DNA of 64,000 bases from Terriglobia bacterium (GTDB lineage Bacteria > Acidobacteriota > Terriglobia > Terriglobales > Acidobacteriaceae): positions 1 to 64,000 of the forward strand of contig JAIQGE010000018.1 of the NCBI GenBank assembly GCA_020072815.1, in the 5' to 3' direction. Below the pieces are notes generated by a model that saw nothing but the letters and a program-made list of their open reading frames with translations, was not told where the DNA came from and searched no databases. Both the position numbers and the translations under genes were made by a program. Below are positions 8,470 through 16,667 of the stretch, piece after piece; the first letter of the stretch is position 1; the number at the start of each line of letters is the position of its first letter.

Positions 8470-9552
8470 TCACGATGACAACTTCTTGATCGCCCAACGC
8501 GCATGTTCCGCAACCACGGGATCCGCACCCGCAGCCATTCTCTCCAAATCGGGAATGAATTGCTTATTGCCGCTGTTGCCCATAGCGACGGCCACATTCC
8601 GCCGCAACCCCGCGTACTTCGCGCGTTTCACCGGTGATCCGCGTAACACTTCTCGAAAGCCTGCTTCGTCCATCTGCGCCAATGACTTCAACTCCGGATG
8701 AAACACTTTCTCCCGGGCCTGAAATTCCGGCAGGGAAGTCGGCGGCGCGTTGCCGCTCTTGTTGTTCCACGGACAGACGTCCTGGCAGATGTCGCAACCG
8801 AACACGTGATGGCCCATGCCCGCGCGCAGCTCTCGGGGAATTTCACCGCGCTTTTCGATGGTGAGATAAGCAATGCAGCGCCGCGCATCCAGCTTGCCTG
8901 GCGCAATGATGGCTTCCGTGGGGCAAGCGTCCATGCAGCGCGTGCAACTGCCGCAGCAGTCGGCCGCCGGAACGTCAGCAGCCAGCTCCAGCGAAGTCAG
9001 GATTACGCCCAGAAACAACCACGAGCCAAGCTTCTGATGGATGATGCATGTGTTCTTTCCGATCCATCCCACGCCGGCGTACTTGGCGTAAACCCGCTCC
9101 ACAATCGGCCCGGTGTCCACGTAGCTTCGCGCCTGCACGTCCAGCCCGTGCTCAGTCGCTGCCGACTTGATGGCCGCTTCCACCTGCAGCAGCCGGGGCA
9201 TCAGCGCGTCGTGGTAGTCCTTGGCGCCCCAGGCATAGCGGGAAATCCATCCGCGCTGCTGATCGTGCACCTGCGTTGAATAGGGTCTCTGCGTGTTGTA
9301 ATTCAGCGCGCAGACGATGACTGAACGGGCCCACGGCGCGGCGTTCCTGGCGGACGCGCGGCGCAACTCACCGTTCTCCCCGCGCTTCTCCAGGTACGTC
9401 ATCTCTCCGGCGTTGCCGGCTTCAATCCATTCGACGAAAGCCTGCAACTCGGGGAAATCGTCTTCGCCAACCGGCGCAACTCCGGCCAGCTCAAATCCGG
9501 CTTGGGCAGCGGCCTGCTTGGCCGTGTGGGCGAGTTGTTCGCGCGAGATCAC
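8470..9552 (-). CDS. queG: Epoxyqueuosine reductase
   Basis: A 360-residue protein with the full architecture of QueG, the cobalamin- and [4Fe-4S]-dependent enzyme that reduces epoxyqueuosine to queuosine in tRNA. It has an N-terminal domain with YVDTGPIVERVYAKYAG and GWIGKNTCII, two ferredoxin-like cluster motifs (CGSCTRCMDACPTEAI around residue 200, and CDICQDVCPWN around 255) and a C-terminal HEAT-like repeat segment (AGLRRNVAVAMGNSG...WAIKKL). The length fits the family once the start is placed at GTG 9552 (VISREQLA); the longer open frame to 9726 reads low-complexity sequence with no similarity. No strong ribosome site is visible at this GTG, so the exact start is uncertain. Confidence 0.93.
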   Translation of the reverse strand: MISREQLAHTAKQAAAQAGFELAGVAPVGEDDFPELQAFVEWIEAGNAGEMTYLEKRGENGELRRASARNAAPWARSVIVCALNYNTQRPYSTQVHDQQRGWISRYAWGAKDYHDALMPRLLQVEAAIKSAATEHGLDVQARSYVDTGPIVERVYAKYAGVGWIGKNTCIIHQKLGSWLFLGVILTSLELAADVPAADCCGSCTRCMDACPTEAIIAPGKLDARRCIAYLTIEKRGEIPRELRAGMGHHVFGCDICQDVCPWNNKSGNAPPTSLPEFQAREKVFHPELKSLAQMDEAGFREVLRGSPVKRAKYAGLRRNVAVAMGNSGNKQFIPDLERMAAGADPVVAEHARWAIKKLSS

Positions 9553-9668
9553 CGCACCATTATCTAGGATTTGTGGGGAAGGCGAGAAACTTGAGGTCGA
9601 GATAGATAAGACGGGTGGAGCAAGGTCTGGGAAAGACTGAAGGATCCTGGATAAGAATGGATGGCGGT

Positions 9669-9944
9669 CTAGATCCCCAGCTTTTTGACTTCCTCGCCGT
9701 AATACTTGCGGTACAGGATGTCCCATTCCTGGGTGCCTTCCGCAATGGTGCGCTTCTGGCTTTCAATTTTTGCCCGGGCGGCTTTATCAATCTTGGCTTC
9801 TTCGTTCATCAGTTCTTCCAGGATGCGCCGTGCTTCCACGCGGATGGTGTTCCGGTCTTCCAGGAACTCCACCTGGTCCAGTTCGGCCAGGGCGTCGGCG
9901 ACCACGTGGGCCAGCTTGTTCACTTTGTCGCGGGAAAGTCTCAC
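9669..9944 (-). CDS. DUF507 family protein (second of pair)
   Basis: A 91-residue highly charged helical protein of the DUF507 family (MRLSRDKVNKLAHVVADAL, then RNTIRVEARRILEELMNEE, and a C-terminal WDILYRKYYGEEVKKLGI). DUF507 proteins are small, found mainly in Acidobacteriota, Aquificota and related deep lineages, and have no known biochemical function. The start ATG overlaps the stop of the upstream paralogue by four bases, indicating translational coupling. Similar length and the same helix pattern suggest the two are tandem paralogues forming a heteromeric pair; this is inference. Confidence 0.88.
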   Translation of the reverse strand: MRLSRDKVNKLAHVVADALAELDQVEFLEDRNTIRVEARRILEELMNEEAKIDKAARAKIESQKRTIAEGTQEWDILYRKYYGEEVKKLGI

Positions 9945-10219
9945 AACACCGCCTTGTATTTCTTCACCAGTTCGTTCTTGATTTTTTTGAACATCTCCTG
10001 GTAGCTGGCGCCGGCTTTGCGCATTTCGTCGTCGTATTGCTCCAGGATCAGGCGGACTTCATCATTAATGCGGTCTTCCAGCTGGAGCTCTTCCAGCAGC
10101 GCCGCGTTCATGGCCTCGGCGACCGGAGCGAATTCCTTCACTTCAATGAATTCGCCCTTGACCAGCTTTTGGGTTACTTGCCGGGCCAGGTACCCGACAT
10201 ATTCTTTAGAAAAGAGCAT
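9941..10219 (-). CDS. DUF507 family protein (first of pair)
   Basis: A 92-residue DUF507 protein (MLFSKEYVGYLARQVTQKL, INDEVRLILEQYDDEMRKAG, FKKIKNELVKKYKAVL). It is almost entirely alpha-helical and charged, cytoplasmic, with no membrane segment. Its last codons overlap the start of the second DUF507 gene, so both are made from one message. The two proteins share the pattern start-helix, Glu-rich turn, Arg/Leu helix and Lys-rich end. Function unknown in the whole family. Confidence 0.88.
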   Translation of the reverse strand: MLFSKEYVGYLARQVTQKLVKGEFIEVKEFAPVAEAMNAALLEELQLEDRINDEVRLILEQYDDEMRKAGASYQEMFKKIKNELVKKYKAVL

Positions 10220-10505
10220 GCTGTTTGAGTGTATGTGATTGAAAAAAATAGTTTAACACAAGAGCAGTGAAACGCTGAAAAGCCTAAGCCAGCCTGTAAC
10301 GCTGCGCCGGGGCGATCACTATTCTTCCATGAAGCTTCGCTGCCGTTCACGAAGACGCTGGCCCAAGAAAGATGAGCACGATCGGGCATTGCACGGTAGT
10401 ATTGCCCCACTGCTTTTTCTCCATTTGCCCGCCACCAACTGGAGAATAGACCGACCGGGAACCCACCGCTTTACCGCTCGACACAAAAGTAGAAGGAGTA
10501 GTCCC

Positions 10506-12089
10506 ATGAGAATGAGACTCTTGACACTCGTCCTGTCAGCAGCAGCATTTTGCTTGCTGGCTTCCTCCCTGGCAGTTGCCCAGTTGGTGGACAATAACAA
10601 AGCTCCCAATCCGGCCAAGGCTGGAATCAATAAATCTCTGGCGGATGAAATCGGCCCCGGCCGCGGTGATCTGCTCACGCCCAACTCTTCGCTGTTCATC
10701 ATCAACCGCGACCCGTTTCGCTCGGTTCGCCGCGGACGCCAGATCTTCCAGCGCAAATTCACACGGGCTGAAGGGCAAGGGCCCAACAACCACGACGGCG
10801 TGGGCGATATAACGAAGATCGGCGGCATTGGCGCCGGCCTTGTAGACAGTTGTGCTGGCTGTCACGGTCGTCCGCGCGGTGCTGCCGGAGCCGGTGGCGA
10901 CGTGGCCACGCGTCCTGACAGCCGCGACGCTCCCCACCTCTTCGGGCTTGGTTTGAAAGAAATGTTGGCCGATGAGATGACCACCGACCTGCGCAGCATT
11001 CGCGCTCAGGCCGCGATTGACGCCAACAAAACCAAGCACGCCGTAACGCGCAAGCTTGTCGCCAAAGGCATCTCCTTCGGCTCCATCACCGCCAACCCTG
11101 ACGGCAGCTTCGATACTTCCAACGTTGATGGCGTGAATCCTGACCTGCGCGTGCGCCCCTTCTTTGCCGAAGGCAGCACCATCTCGATCCGGGAATTCCT
11201 GGTTGGCGCGTTCAAGAATGAAATGGGACTGGAAGCCTTTGACCCTGACATGGCCAAGGCCAGCGCCGGTGGTCGCGTAGTCACGCCCTCCGGCATGGTG
11301 CTGGATGGTTCGCTGGACAAGATTGACGCGCCGCCGTCCCCGGAAGCCGGCGCGGATCCCGATGGCGACGGCATCACCAACGAACTCCCCGTCAGCCTGG
11401 TGGACCACGAAGAGTTCTATCTTCTTCATTACTTCAAGCCCGCGGTTTACAGGCAGACGGAAGAGACCAGGAAAGGCCGCAGGCTGTTCGACAGGATTGG
11501 CTGTTCTTCTTGCCACGTGTCTGATCTGCTGATTGAACATGACCGCCGCGTGGCTGACTTGGACACGGTCTTTGATCCGGTCCGCGGTAATTTCAACAAT
11601 CTGTTTGCCACCGCCACGGCCTTCATTCAAGAAGTCCACGACAACAGCGGTTTCCCCAGCATCAAGAAGCCTGCCGGAGGGCCCTTCCTGGTGACCAACA
11701 TTTTTACCGACTTCAAGCGGCATGACGTTGGCCCGGCGTTTTACGAACGCAACTATGACGGGTCGCTGACCAAGGAGTTCCTCACGCGTCCGCTGTGGGG
11801 CGTGGCCACCACCAGCCCTTACGGGCACGACGGCCGCAGCATCAACCTGCACGAAGTCATCCTGCGTCACGGCGGCGAAGCCCAGGCTTCACGCGACGCC
11901 TACGCGAAACTGGAAGACCAAGATCAAGAGCGCATCCAGGCGTTCCTGAATACCTTGGTACTGTTCCCGCCGGACGACACTGCTTCCACCCTTGACCCTG
12001 GAATCCGCACCGCTCCTGGGTTTCCGCAATTCGGCCACGGCAGCATTAAACTGACCGTTTTGTTCAACGATCCCAGTGATCCCGAGTAA
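10506..12089 (+). CDS. Di-haem oxidoreductase (DHOR / DUF1111-like), exported
   Basis: A 527-residue exported protein. A signal peptide ends near residue 26 (LLASSLAVA). Two CxxCH haem motifs are present: CAGCH at about 115-119 and CSSCH at about 333-337. The C-terminal part has the family-typical FKRHDVGPAFYE, RPLWGVATTSPYGHDGR and LHEVILRHGGEA, matching the putative di-haem thiol oxidoreductase / peroxidase group (DHOR, formerly DUF1111). The substrate is not known. The start ATG at 10506 has AGAAGGAG at 10491-10498; the open frame upstream to 10329 has no similarity. A hairpin terminator follows at 12119. It is one of three exported c-type cytochromes in the first 17 kb. Confidence 0.88.
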   Translation: MRMRLLTLVLSAAAFCLLASSLAVAQLVDNNKAPNPAKAGINKSLADEIGPGRGDLLTPNSSLFIINRDPFRSVRRGRQIFQRKFTRAEGQGPNNHDGVGDITKIGGIGAGLVDSCAGCHGRPRGAAGAGGDVATRPDSRDAPHLFGLGLKEMLADEMTTDLRSIRAQAAIDANKTKHAVTRKLVAKGISFGSITANPDGSFDTSNVDGVNPDLRVRPFFAEGSTISIREFLVGAFKNEMGLEAFDPDMAKASAGGRVVTPSGMVLDGSLDKIDAPPSPEAGADPDGDGITNELPVSLVDHEEFYLLHYFKPAVYRQTEETRKGRRLFDRIGCSSCHVSDLLIEHDRRVADLDTVFDPVRGNFNNLFATATAFIQEVHDNSGFPSIKKPAGGPFLVTNIFTDFKRHDVGPAFYERNYDGSLTKEFLTRPLWGVATTSPYGHDGRSINLHEVILRHGGEAQASRDAYAKLEDQDQERIQAFLNTLVLFPPDDTASTLDPGIRTAPGFPQFGHGSIKLTVLFNDPSDPE

Positions 12090-12118
12090 TAGGCAGCATT
12101 TTCAGCTTGCCAAAAAAG

Positions 12119-12146
12119 ATGGACCGCCGAGTTGGCGGTCCATTTT
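12119..12146. terminator. Bidirectional intrinsic terminator
   Basis: Perfect 10-bp stem ATGGACCGCC / GGCGGTCCAT (12119-12128, 12134-12143) with a five-base loop. It is flanked by an A-run on the left and a T-run on the right, so it can terminate both the di-haem oxidoreductase (+) and the converging lipoprotein gene (-). Confidence 0.9.
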
Positions 12147-12177
12147 CAATTCCTGCAAGTAATCTGCCCGGACAGGG

Positions 12178-13296
12178 TCAGCGAGTGACATCCAGCGCGA
12201 CTCCGCGTGCCGTGGGTGCTGCAGCTCCCTGGGTCACTCCGGTTCCAGTCAGTCTGCGTGTCGGAGCAATGTTTCCGTTCGCGGCGGCAAGATTGGCAAA
12301 GATATCAACCGACCCTGCCGTTGGGTCCGCCACATACAGCTCGCCTCCTCCTGGCGCGGAGTCCGCGACAATCTGGTTCGGACCGCTGAGTGTGGTGCTG
12401 GCGCCGCTAATGACCGCTACCGGCGCGAGGTTCCCGTTGGCCGTTGCGGCATTGCTGTAAATGGTGATCGTCGGTGTGGTGCCGGAGTTGGTCACTACCA
12501 GCCGGCCGCCGGAGTCCACCAGCACGCCTGACGGTGCGGCCAGTTGCGTACCTGCGCCGCTGATGGTCCGGGAAGCAACCACCCCGCCGCTGAGGGTGCT
12601 GACCGCATCAAAGACCACAATCCGGTTGCCCGCCGGGTCCGCCACATACATGCGGTCGTTGGTGGCATCCACGAAAATCGCCTGCGGCGCGAACGTCAGT
12701 GCCAGTAACTGCGACGGAGTGAGAAATCCGTTGGCCGTGGAAGCATTGGCGAAACCTACAATGTCCGCTCCATCCACCACGTAAAGCAGGTCCCTCGTCT
12801 TGTCTAACGCCAAGTCCGACGGCCCCCCAAGTAGGGTAGCAGTAATTTCCCGCGAGGGCGCCACGTTGCCAGACATGGCACTGGCGTTGGAAAACACCAG
12901 AATTGAGCTGGTGCCTGAATTGGCCACATACAACTGGTCCGTCGCTGCGTCCAGGAAGACGTATTGCGGGGAATTGAGCTTGGTAGATGCGCCCGTCACG
13001 GGAGCTGCGGGAGTGGCTGCCCCGTTCGCCGTGAACGCGTTATCGAAGCGGAGAATCGCGTTTGCCGTATCGTTGCTCACATAGAGCTTGCCGGTGGGCG
13101 CTGGGGTAGGCGTAGGTGTAGGTACTGGCGTAGGTGTTGGTGTAGGCGTGGGCGTTCCGCCGCCACTACCTGCGCCCGGGTCCGGACGGCGCGGCGAGAT
13201 CACACACCCCGACAAAAGCAGGATGAAGCAAACCGCCATCACCCAGCCAGACACTCTGGTTACGATCACACTTGTCCGTCGAAGATTTTGACGCAT
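12178..13296 (-). CDS. Propeller lipoprotein (paralogue 1, 'GCVISPRR' family)
   Basis: A 372-residue predicted lipoprotein. The signal sequence ends in a good lipobox (ILLLSGC, Cys at about residue 31), followed by VISPRR, a Thr-Pro repeat linker and a beta-propeller of about six blades of 45-50 residues (LYVSNDTANAILRFDNA, LYVANSGTSSILVFSNA, MYVADPAGNRIVVFDAV). Each blade also carries ANG..TP/AP..ITGA..L. It is clearly paralogous to the gene at 27824-28930: the same CVISPRR after the lipobox, same linker type, same blades. Likely anchored in a membrane with the propeller exposed; ligand unknown. The ATG at 13296 is chosen at the signal sequence; an open extension to 13446 is unsupported. Confidence 0.82.
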   Translation of the reverse strand: MRQNLRRTSVIVTRVSGWVMAVCFILLLSGCVISPRRPDPGAGSGGGTPTPTPTPTPVPTPTPTPAPTGKLYVSNDTANAILRFDNAFTANGAATPAAPVTGASTKLNSPQYVFLDAATDQLYVANSGTSSILVFSNASAMSGNVAPSREITATLLGGPSDLALDKTRDLLYVVDGADIVGFANASTANGFLTPSQLLALTFAPQAIFVDATNDRMYVADPAGNRIVVFDAVSTLSGGVVASRTISGAGTQLAAPSGVLVDSGGRLVVTNSGTTPTITIYSNAATANGNLAPVAVISGASTTLSGPNQIVADSAPGGGELYVADPTAGSVDIFANLAAANGNIAPTRRLTGTGVTQGAAAPTARGVALDVTR

Positions 13297-13894
13297 ATGA
13301 ACGGATGATAACCCCGGATTTGCGTGACGCAAGAATTTTTGTTGTTCGCGCGCGGGTACCTCCGTAATGTTTGGGCGACCGCGCTCTTCCCCGCAACTCT
13401 GACACCGGGTTTGGATCACGCCTGGCTTCGCGAAAATACGCTTCATAAATTTGTATTTATTTCGCAGCTTACTTGCACCATTTGGAAGGGGCTGGGCAGA
13501 TGGAACTAAGGCTGATGGACCGTAGGGCCATCTTCCACGTGACGTCAGTACATGTCACGACGAATATTAGAACAGGGCCGGTTAGTGCCAAAATGGCCCA
13601 TTTTTGGCCCGTCTGGCGGTTCGCTTGCGAGCCGTCTACTAGACCGCATCGTTAGCGCAACCATCTTATTATTAATAAGTTACAGAGATAGTAGCTTCCC
13701 GCATTAGTTCATTAAAAGTTTTAACGCACACCTAATCAGCTTCTAATTGCCTAAGCACACAATCTTTCTCGCGGTGGCCCCTCGGTCCACTGCTGTCGAG
13801 CACACGCGATCAAGTTCGCTGCTGTCGAGTACCGCGAAAAAAGTGACGACGTTTGTGACGACTGCTTAGGGCAAAACTTTTAGGAGAAATCACC
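13297..13894. other. Long non-coding region before the peroxidase operon
   Basis: About 600 bp without a gene. It contains a phased TTAATC-type array (13710-13748), an A/T-rich stretch near 13670 and, downstream of the array, a potential leader with GTGG/CCAC pairing (13773-13790) and two copies of CTGCTGTCGAG (13780-13830). The array and leader are oriented toward the peroxidase gene. Confidence 0.6.
13710..13748 (+). promoter_or_regulatory. 11-bp phased TTAATC-type array 1
   Basis: Hexamers CATTAA (13710), TTAACG (13721), CTAATC (13732) and CTAATT (13743) recur at exactly 11-bp intervals. A CACAAT hexamer at 13758-13763 could be a -10 element. 11-bp direct repeats are the usual target layout of OmpR/PhoB-family response regulators (family knowledge); the regulator is not identified here. 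Drives, by position, the peroxidase operon starting at 13895. Confidence 0.6.
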
Positions 13895-16549
13895 ATGAAA
13901 CCGTCTTCCGGTACTCTGGCCTTTGTGCGCATCTTCACGTGGGTGGTGGCAATCGTTGCAGCATTGGGTTACTACGGCCATGTGCGCGCCCAGAGCAGCG
14001 GATTGCCCGAGCAGGGGATGGTCATTCCCTTGCGTCCTCTTGCGCCACTGTCCAGTGTTCCAATCCCTCCGGTGTTCGGCATGGAGGGAATTCTTGCCGA
14101 TAAGACCGCAGCCATCCAGCTTGGGAAGGCGTTGTTCTGGGAGATGCAGGCAGGCAGTGATGACGTTCAGGCCTGTGCCAGTTGCCATTTCAATGCCGGT
14201 GCCGACAGCCGCTTTAACAACGACGTCAATCCAGGACAGGCCGGCGGCGACAACAGCTTTCAGTTAGGCGTTCCGCTGAACGGATCTCTGTTTCCCAACC
14301 TTCGCTACACAGCCGGGACCCCGGGAGCCGGATTTGGCGGCTACCACGACGGCGATTTTCCCTTCCGCAAGCTTGCCAACGTCAATGATCGCTTTAGCGT
14401 GATCTCTGACGTCAATGACGTTTCTGGTTCGCAAGGCGTGTTTCTCAGCAAGATGAGCCAGGTGGTCGTCAGAATAGATAACTCCAGCGGCAAGGGCCGG
14501 CCGGTACTTGATCCCAATGGCGGCGGCGACGGCAGTGGCCTCCCCGAGATTAATCCTGTACAAGATGGTGGACCGGGAATGGTTCGCGGCGGCCCGGGCG
14601 CAATCCCGCGCCAGCCAGGATCGCATCCTGGGTTCGGCGGCAATTCCATCGGTGGCGGTGGCGGCTTCTCCACCCAGAACACCATCGTTCACGTCGGCGG
14701 CGGTCGCATTGGCTTAACCCCCCAAACCACTAGCGTGGAATCTGGCACCTCGGTGCCTGATCCGGTCTTCTCTTATCCCGATCCGGACAACCCGGGCGCG
14801 CGCATCAACACCCGCAGGACCACGGGCCGCAATACTCCCAGCGCCGTGAACGCGGTCTTTAATTTCCGCAATTTCTGGGATGGACGCGCCCAGAATATTT
14901 GCAATGGCGGCAACCCCTTCGGCGCCCGCGACAATTCCGCCCACCTGCTGGCAATCGGCGGAGACGGCAAGCTTGCTCAGGCTCACGTAAGCATGGTGAA
15001 CTCGGCGCTCTGCTCCCAGTCCCTGGGCCCGATTCTTAACGGCACTGAGATGTCCGCCGATGGACGCGATTTCCACCAGGTTGGCAAGAAGCTTCTCAAC
15101 CGTACCCCGCTGGCCAAGCAGCTGGTTGATCCCTCTGACAGCGTGCTGGGCGCGATGTCCAATGCGCCCGCCGGCAACGGACTCAAAGTCCAATACTCCG
15201 ACCTTATTAAGAAGGCCTTCCTGCCGGATTGGTGGCAGTTTGCAGACGCTCTTTGCCTGAATCCCGACGGCAGCGTGGCCAACACCACCAACCCGTCTGT
15301 TCAGGCCTGCAGCAGCGGCACCCAGCAATATTCGCAGATGGAATACAACTTCTCGTTGTTCTGGGGCGTTGCCATCCAGATGTACGAGAGCACTCTGGTT
15401 GCCGACCAGACTCCCTTCGATAAGTACATGGAAGGGCAAAAGACTTACAACCTGATCGGCGACAACCATACCCAGTTCTACACCATTCAACTGGATCCTG
15501 GTATTCAGCCCTACACCCTCTCGGTCATCGGGCTCGATCCGCTGGCGGATTTTACCGACCAGGACATGGCCTACGCCTTCGATTCCGGCGATGGACGGGT
15601 GATGGGTCCCGGACTCGATATCGGCAACATTGATTACGCCACCGGCAAGCTCACTTTGTCATTCGGGATGCCGCCACTCTCCACATTCCCTGTCAAGATC
15701 AGCTACTCGGTCGGCGCCACGCCGTTGACCACCGGCCAGCTTCGCGGCCTGCTCGTGTTCCAAACCAAAGGCCGTTGCGTCAACTGCCATGGCGGCCCGG
15801 AACTCTCCAACGCCTCAGTGGGTACGGTGAGCTCTGTGGGCCCCTCAGAACGCATGATCATGGCGGACATGCAGGTTCGGGTCTATGACACCGGCTACTA
15901 TCACATCGGTGTTCGGCCCACCGCGGAAGATGGCGGACTGGCGGGATCCGATCCGGTGGCCGGTTTGCCGCTCTCGCAATCGGAGTATCTCCGCCAGCGC
16001 ATCTGCAACGGTTCCGGCGAAGTCCTCATGATCCCCGGGCGTCCGGGCGACGGCATCTCCATGTCGCCTCTGAACTGCAACGATCAGACTGCCAGGGGCG
16101 GTTTCTTCAAGGCGCCCCAGTTGCGCAACGTGGCCCTGACGGCCCCCTATTTCCACAACGGCAGCCAGTTAACTCTGGAACAAGTCGTCGAGTTCTACAA
16201 CCGCGGCGGTGATTTCAATACCTTCGGTGAAGAGCACCAGTACATGGATGCCGACATTGACGTTCTTGGCCTGACCCTGCAGGACCAGCAAGACCTGGTT
16301 GATTTCCTGCGCATCGGTCTGACCGATCCGCGTACCGTGAACCAGTCAGCTCCCTTTGATCACCCGCAACTGTTTACGAGCAATGGCCATCCGGTGGGAT
16401 CGAATGGTTATCCCGTGAAAGATCCGGCGCACCCCGGGCAGGCAGCTAACCAATTTATGGAGGTTCCTGCCACAGGACAGAACGGCGGCAAACCAATTCC
16501 CACGTTCCTTCAGAACTTACTGGGGGTGCAAAATGTCCGGCCCAACTAA
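13895..16549 (+). CDS. Oversized di-haem cytochrome c peroxidase / MauG-like protein
   Basis: An 884-residue exported protein, more than twice the usual di-haem peroxidase length. A signal anchor is at residues 10-32. The two haem sites are CASCH (about 93-97) and CVNCH (about 628-632); the C-terminal half has the family-typical GRCVNCHGGPELSN, GGFFKAPQLRNVALTAPYFHNGS and EQVVEFYNRGGDF. The extra length lies between the haems: a Gly/Pro-rich low-complexity stretch (about 200-290) and a domain around 500-620 resembling a beta-sandwich insertion (FYTIQLDPGIQPYTLSVIG). It probably reduces peroxide or oxidises a protein side chain at the cell surface; which one is unknown. ATG 13895 has TAGGAGA eight bases upstream. 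First gene of a likely three-gene operon. Confidence 0.85.
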   Translation: MKPSSGTLAFVRIFTWVVAIVAALGYYGHVRAQSSGLPEQGMVIPLRPLAPLSSVPIPPVFGMEGILADKTAAIQLGKALFWEMQAGSDDVQACASCHFNAGADSRFNNDVNPGQAGGDNSFQLGVPLNGSLFPNLRYTAGTPGAGFGGYHDGDFPFRKLANVNDRFSVISDVNDVSGSQGVFLSKMSQVVVRIDNSSGKGRPVLDPNGGGDGSGLPEINPVQDGGPGMVRGGPGAIPRQPGSHPGFGGNSIGGGGGFSTQNTIVHVGGGRIGLTPQTTSVESGTSVPDPVFSYPDPDNPGARINTRRTTGRNTPSAVNAVFNFRNFWDGRAQNICNGGNPFGARDNSAHLLAIGGDGKLAQAHVSMVNSALCSQSLGPILNGTEMSADGRDFHQVGKKLLNRTPLAKQLVDPSDSVLGAMSNAPAGNGLKVQYSDLIKKAFLPDWWQFADALCLNPDGSVANTTNPSVQACSSGTQQYSQMEYNFSLFWGVAIQMYESTLVADQTPFDKYMEGQKTYNLIGDNHTQFYTIQLDPGIQPYTLSVIGLDPLADFTDQDMAYAFDSGDGRVMGPGLDIGNIDYATGKLTLSFGMPPLSTFPVKISYSVGATPLTTGQLRGLLVFQTKGRCVNCHGGPELSNASVGTVSSVGPSERMIMADMQVRVYDTGYYHIGVRPTAEDGGLAGSDPVAGLPLSQSEYLRQRICNGSGEVLMIPGRPGDGISMSPLNCNDQTARGGFFKAPQLRNVALTAPYFHNGSQLTLEQVVEFYNRGGDFNTFGEEHQYMDADIDVLGLTLQDQQDLVDFLRIGLTDPRTVNQSAPFDHPQLFTSNGHPVGSNGYPVKDPAHPGQAANQFMEVPATGQNGGKPIPTFLQNLLGVQNVRPN

Positions 16550-16667
16550 TTTGCAAGCGTTCGCAGTTCCCGCCCACCCATTAGGTTGGCAGGGACCAGA
16601 CAACCTCCCCCTATCAGCAAGGCAGAGCACGATAACGAAATTGAAGGACGACGGAAGGAGCTTCAAA

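Noticed and set aside
10536-11870. 444-codon minus-strand frame
   Set aside because: Antisense to the di-haem oxidoreductase with its two CxxCH motifs; no domain in the antisense product.
13510-13560. Mobile element end near 13510-13560 (CACGTGACGTCAGTACATGTCACG)-like dyads
   Set aside because: Only short, imperfect dyads; no transposase or target duplication nearby.
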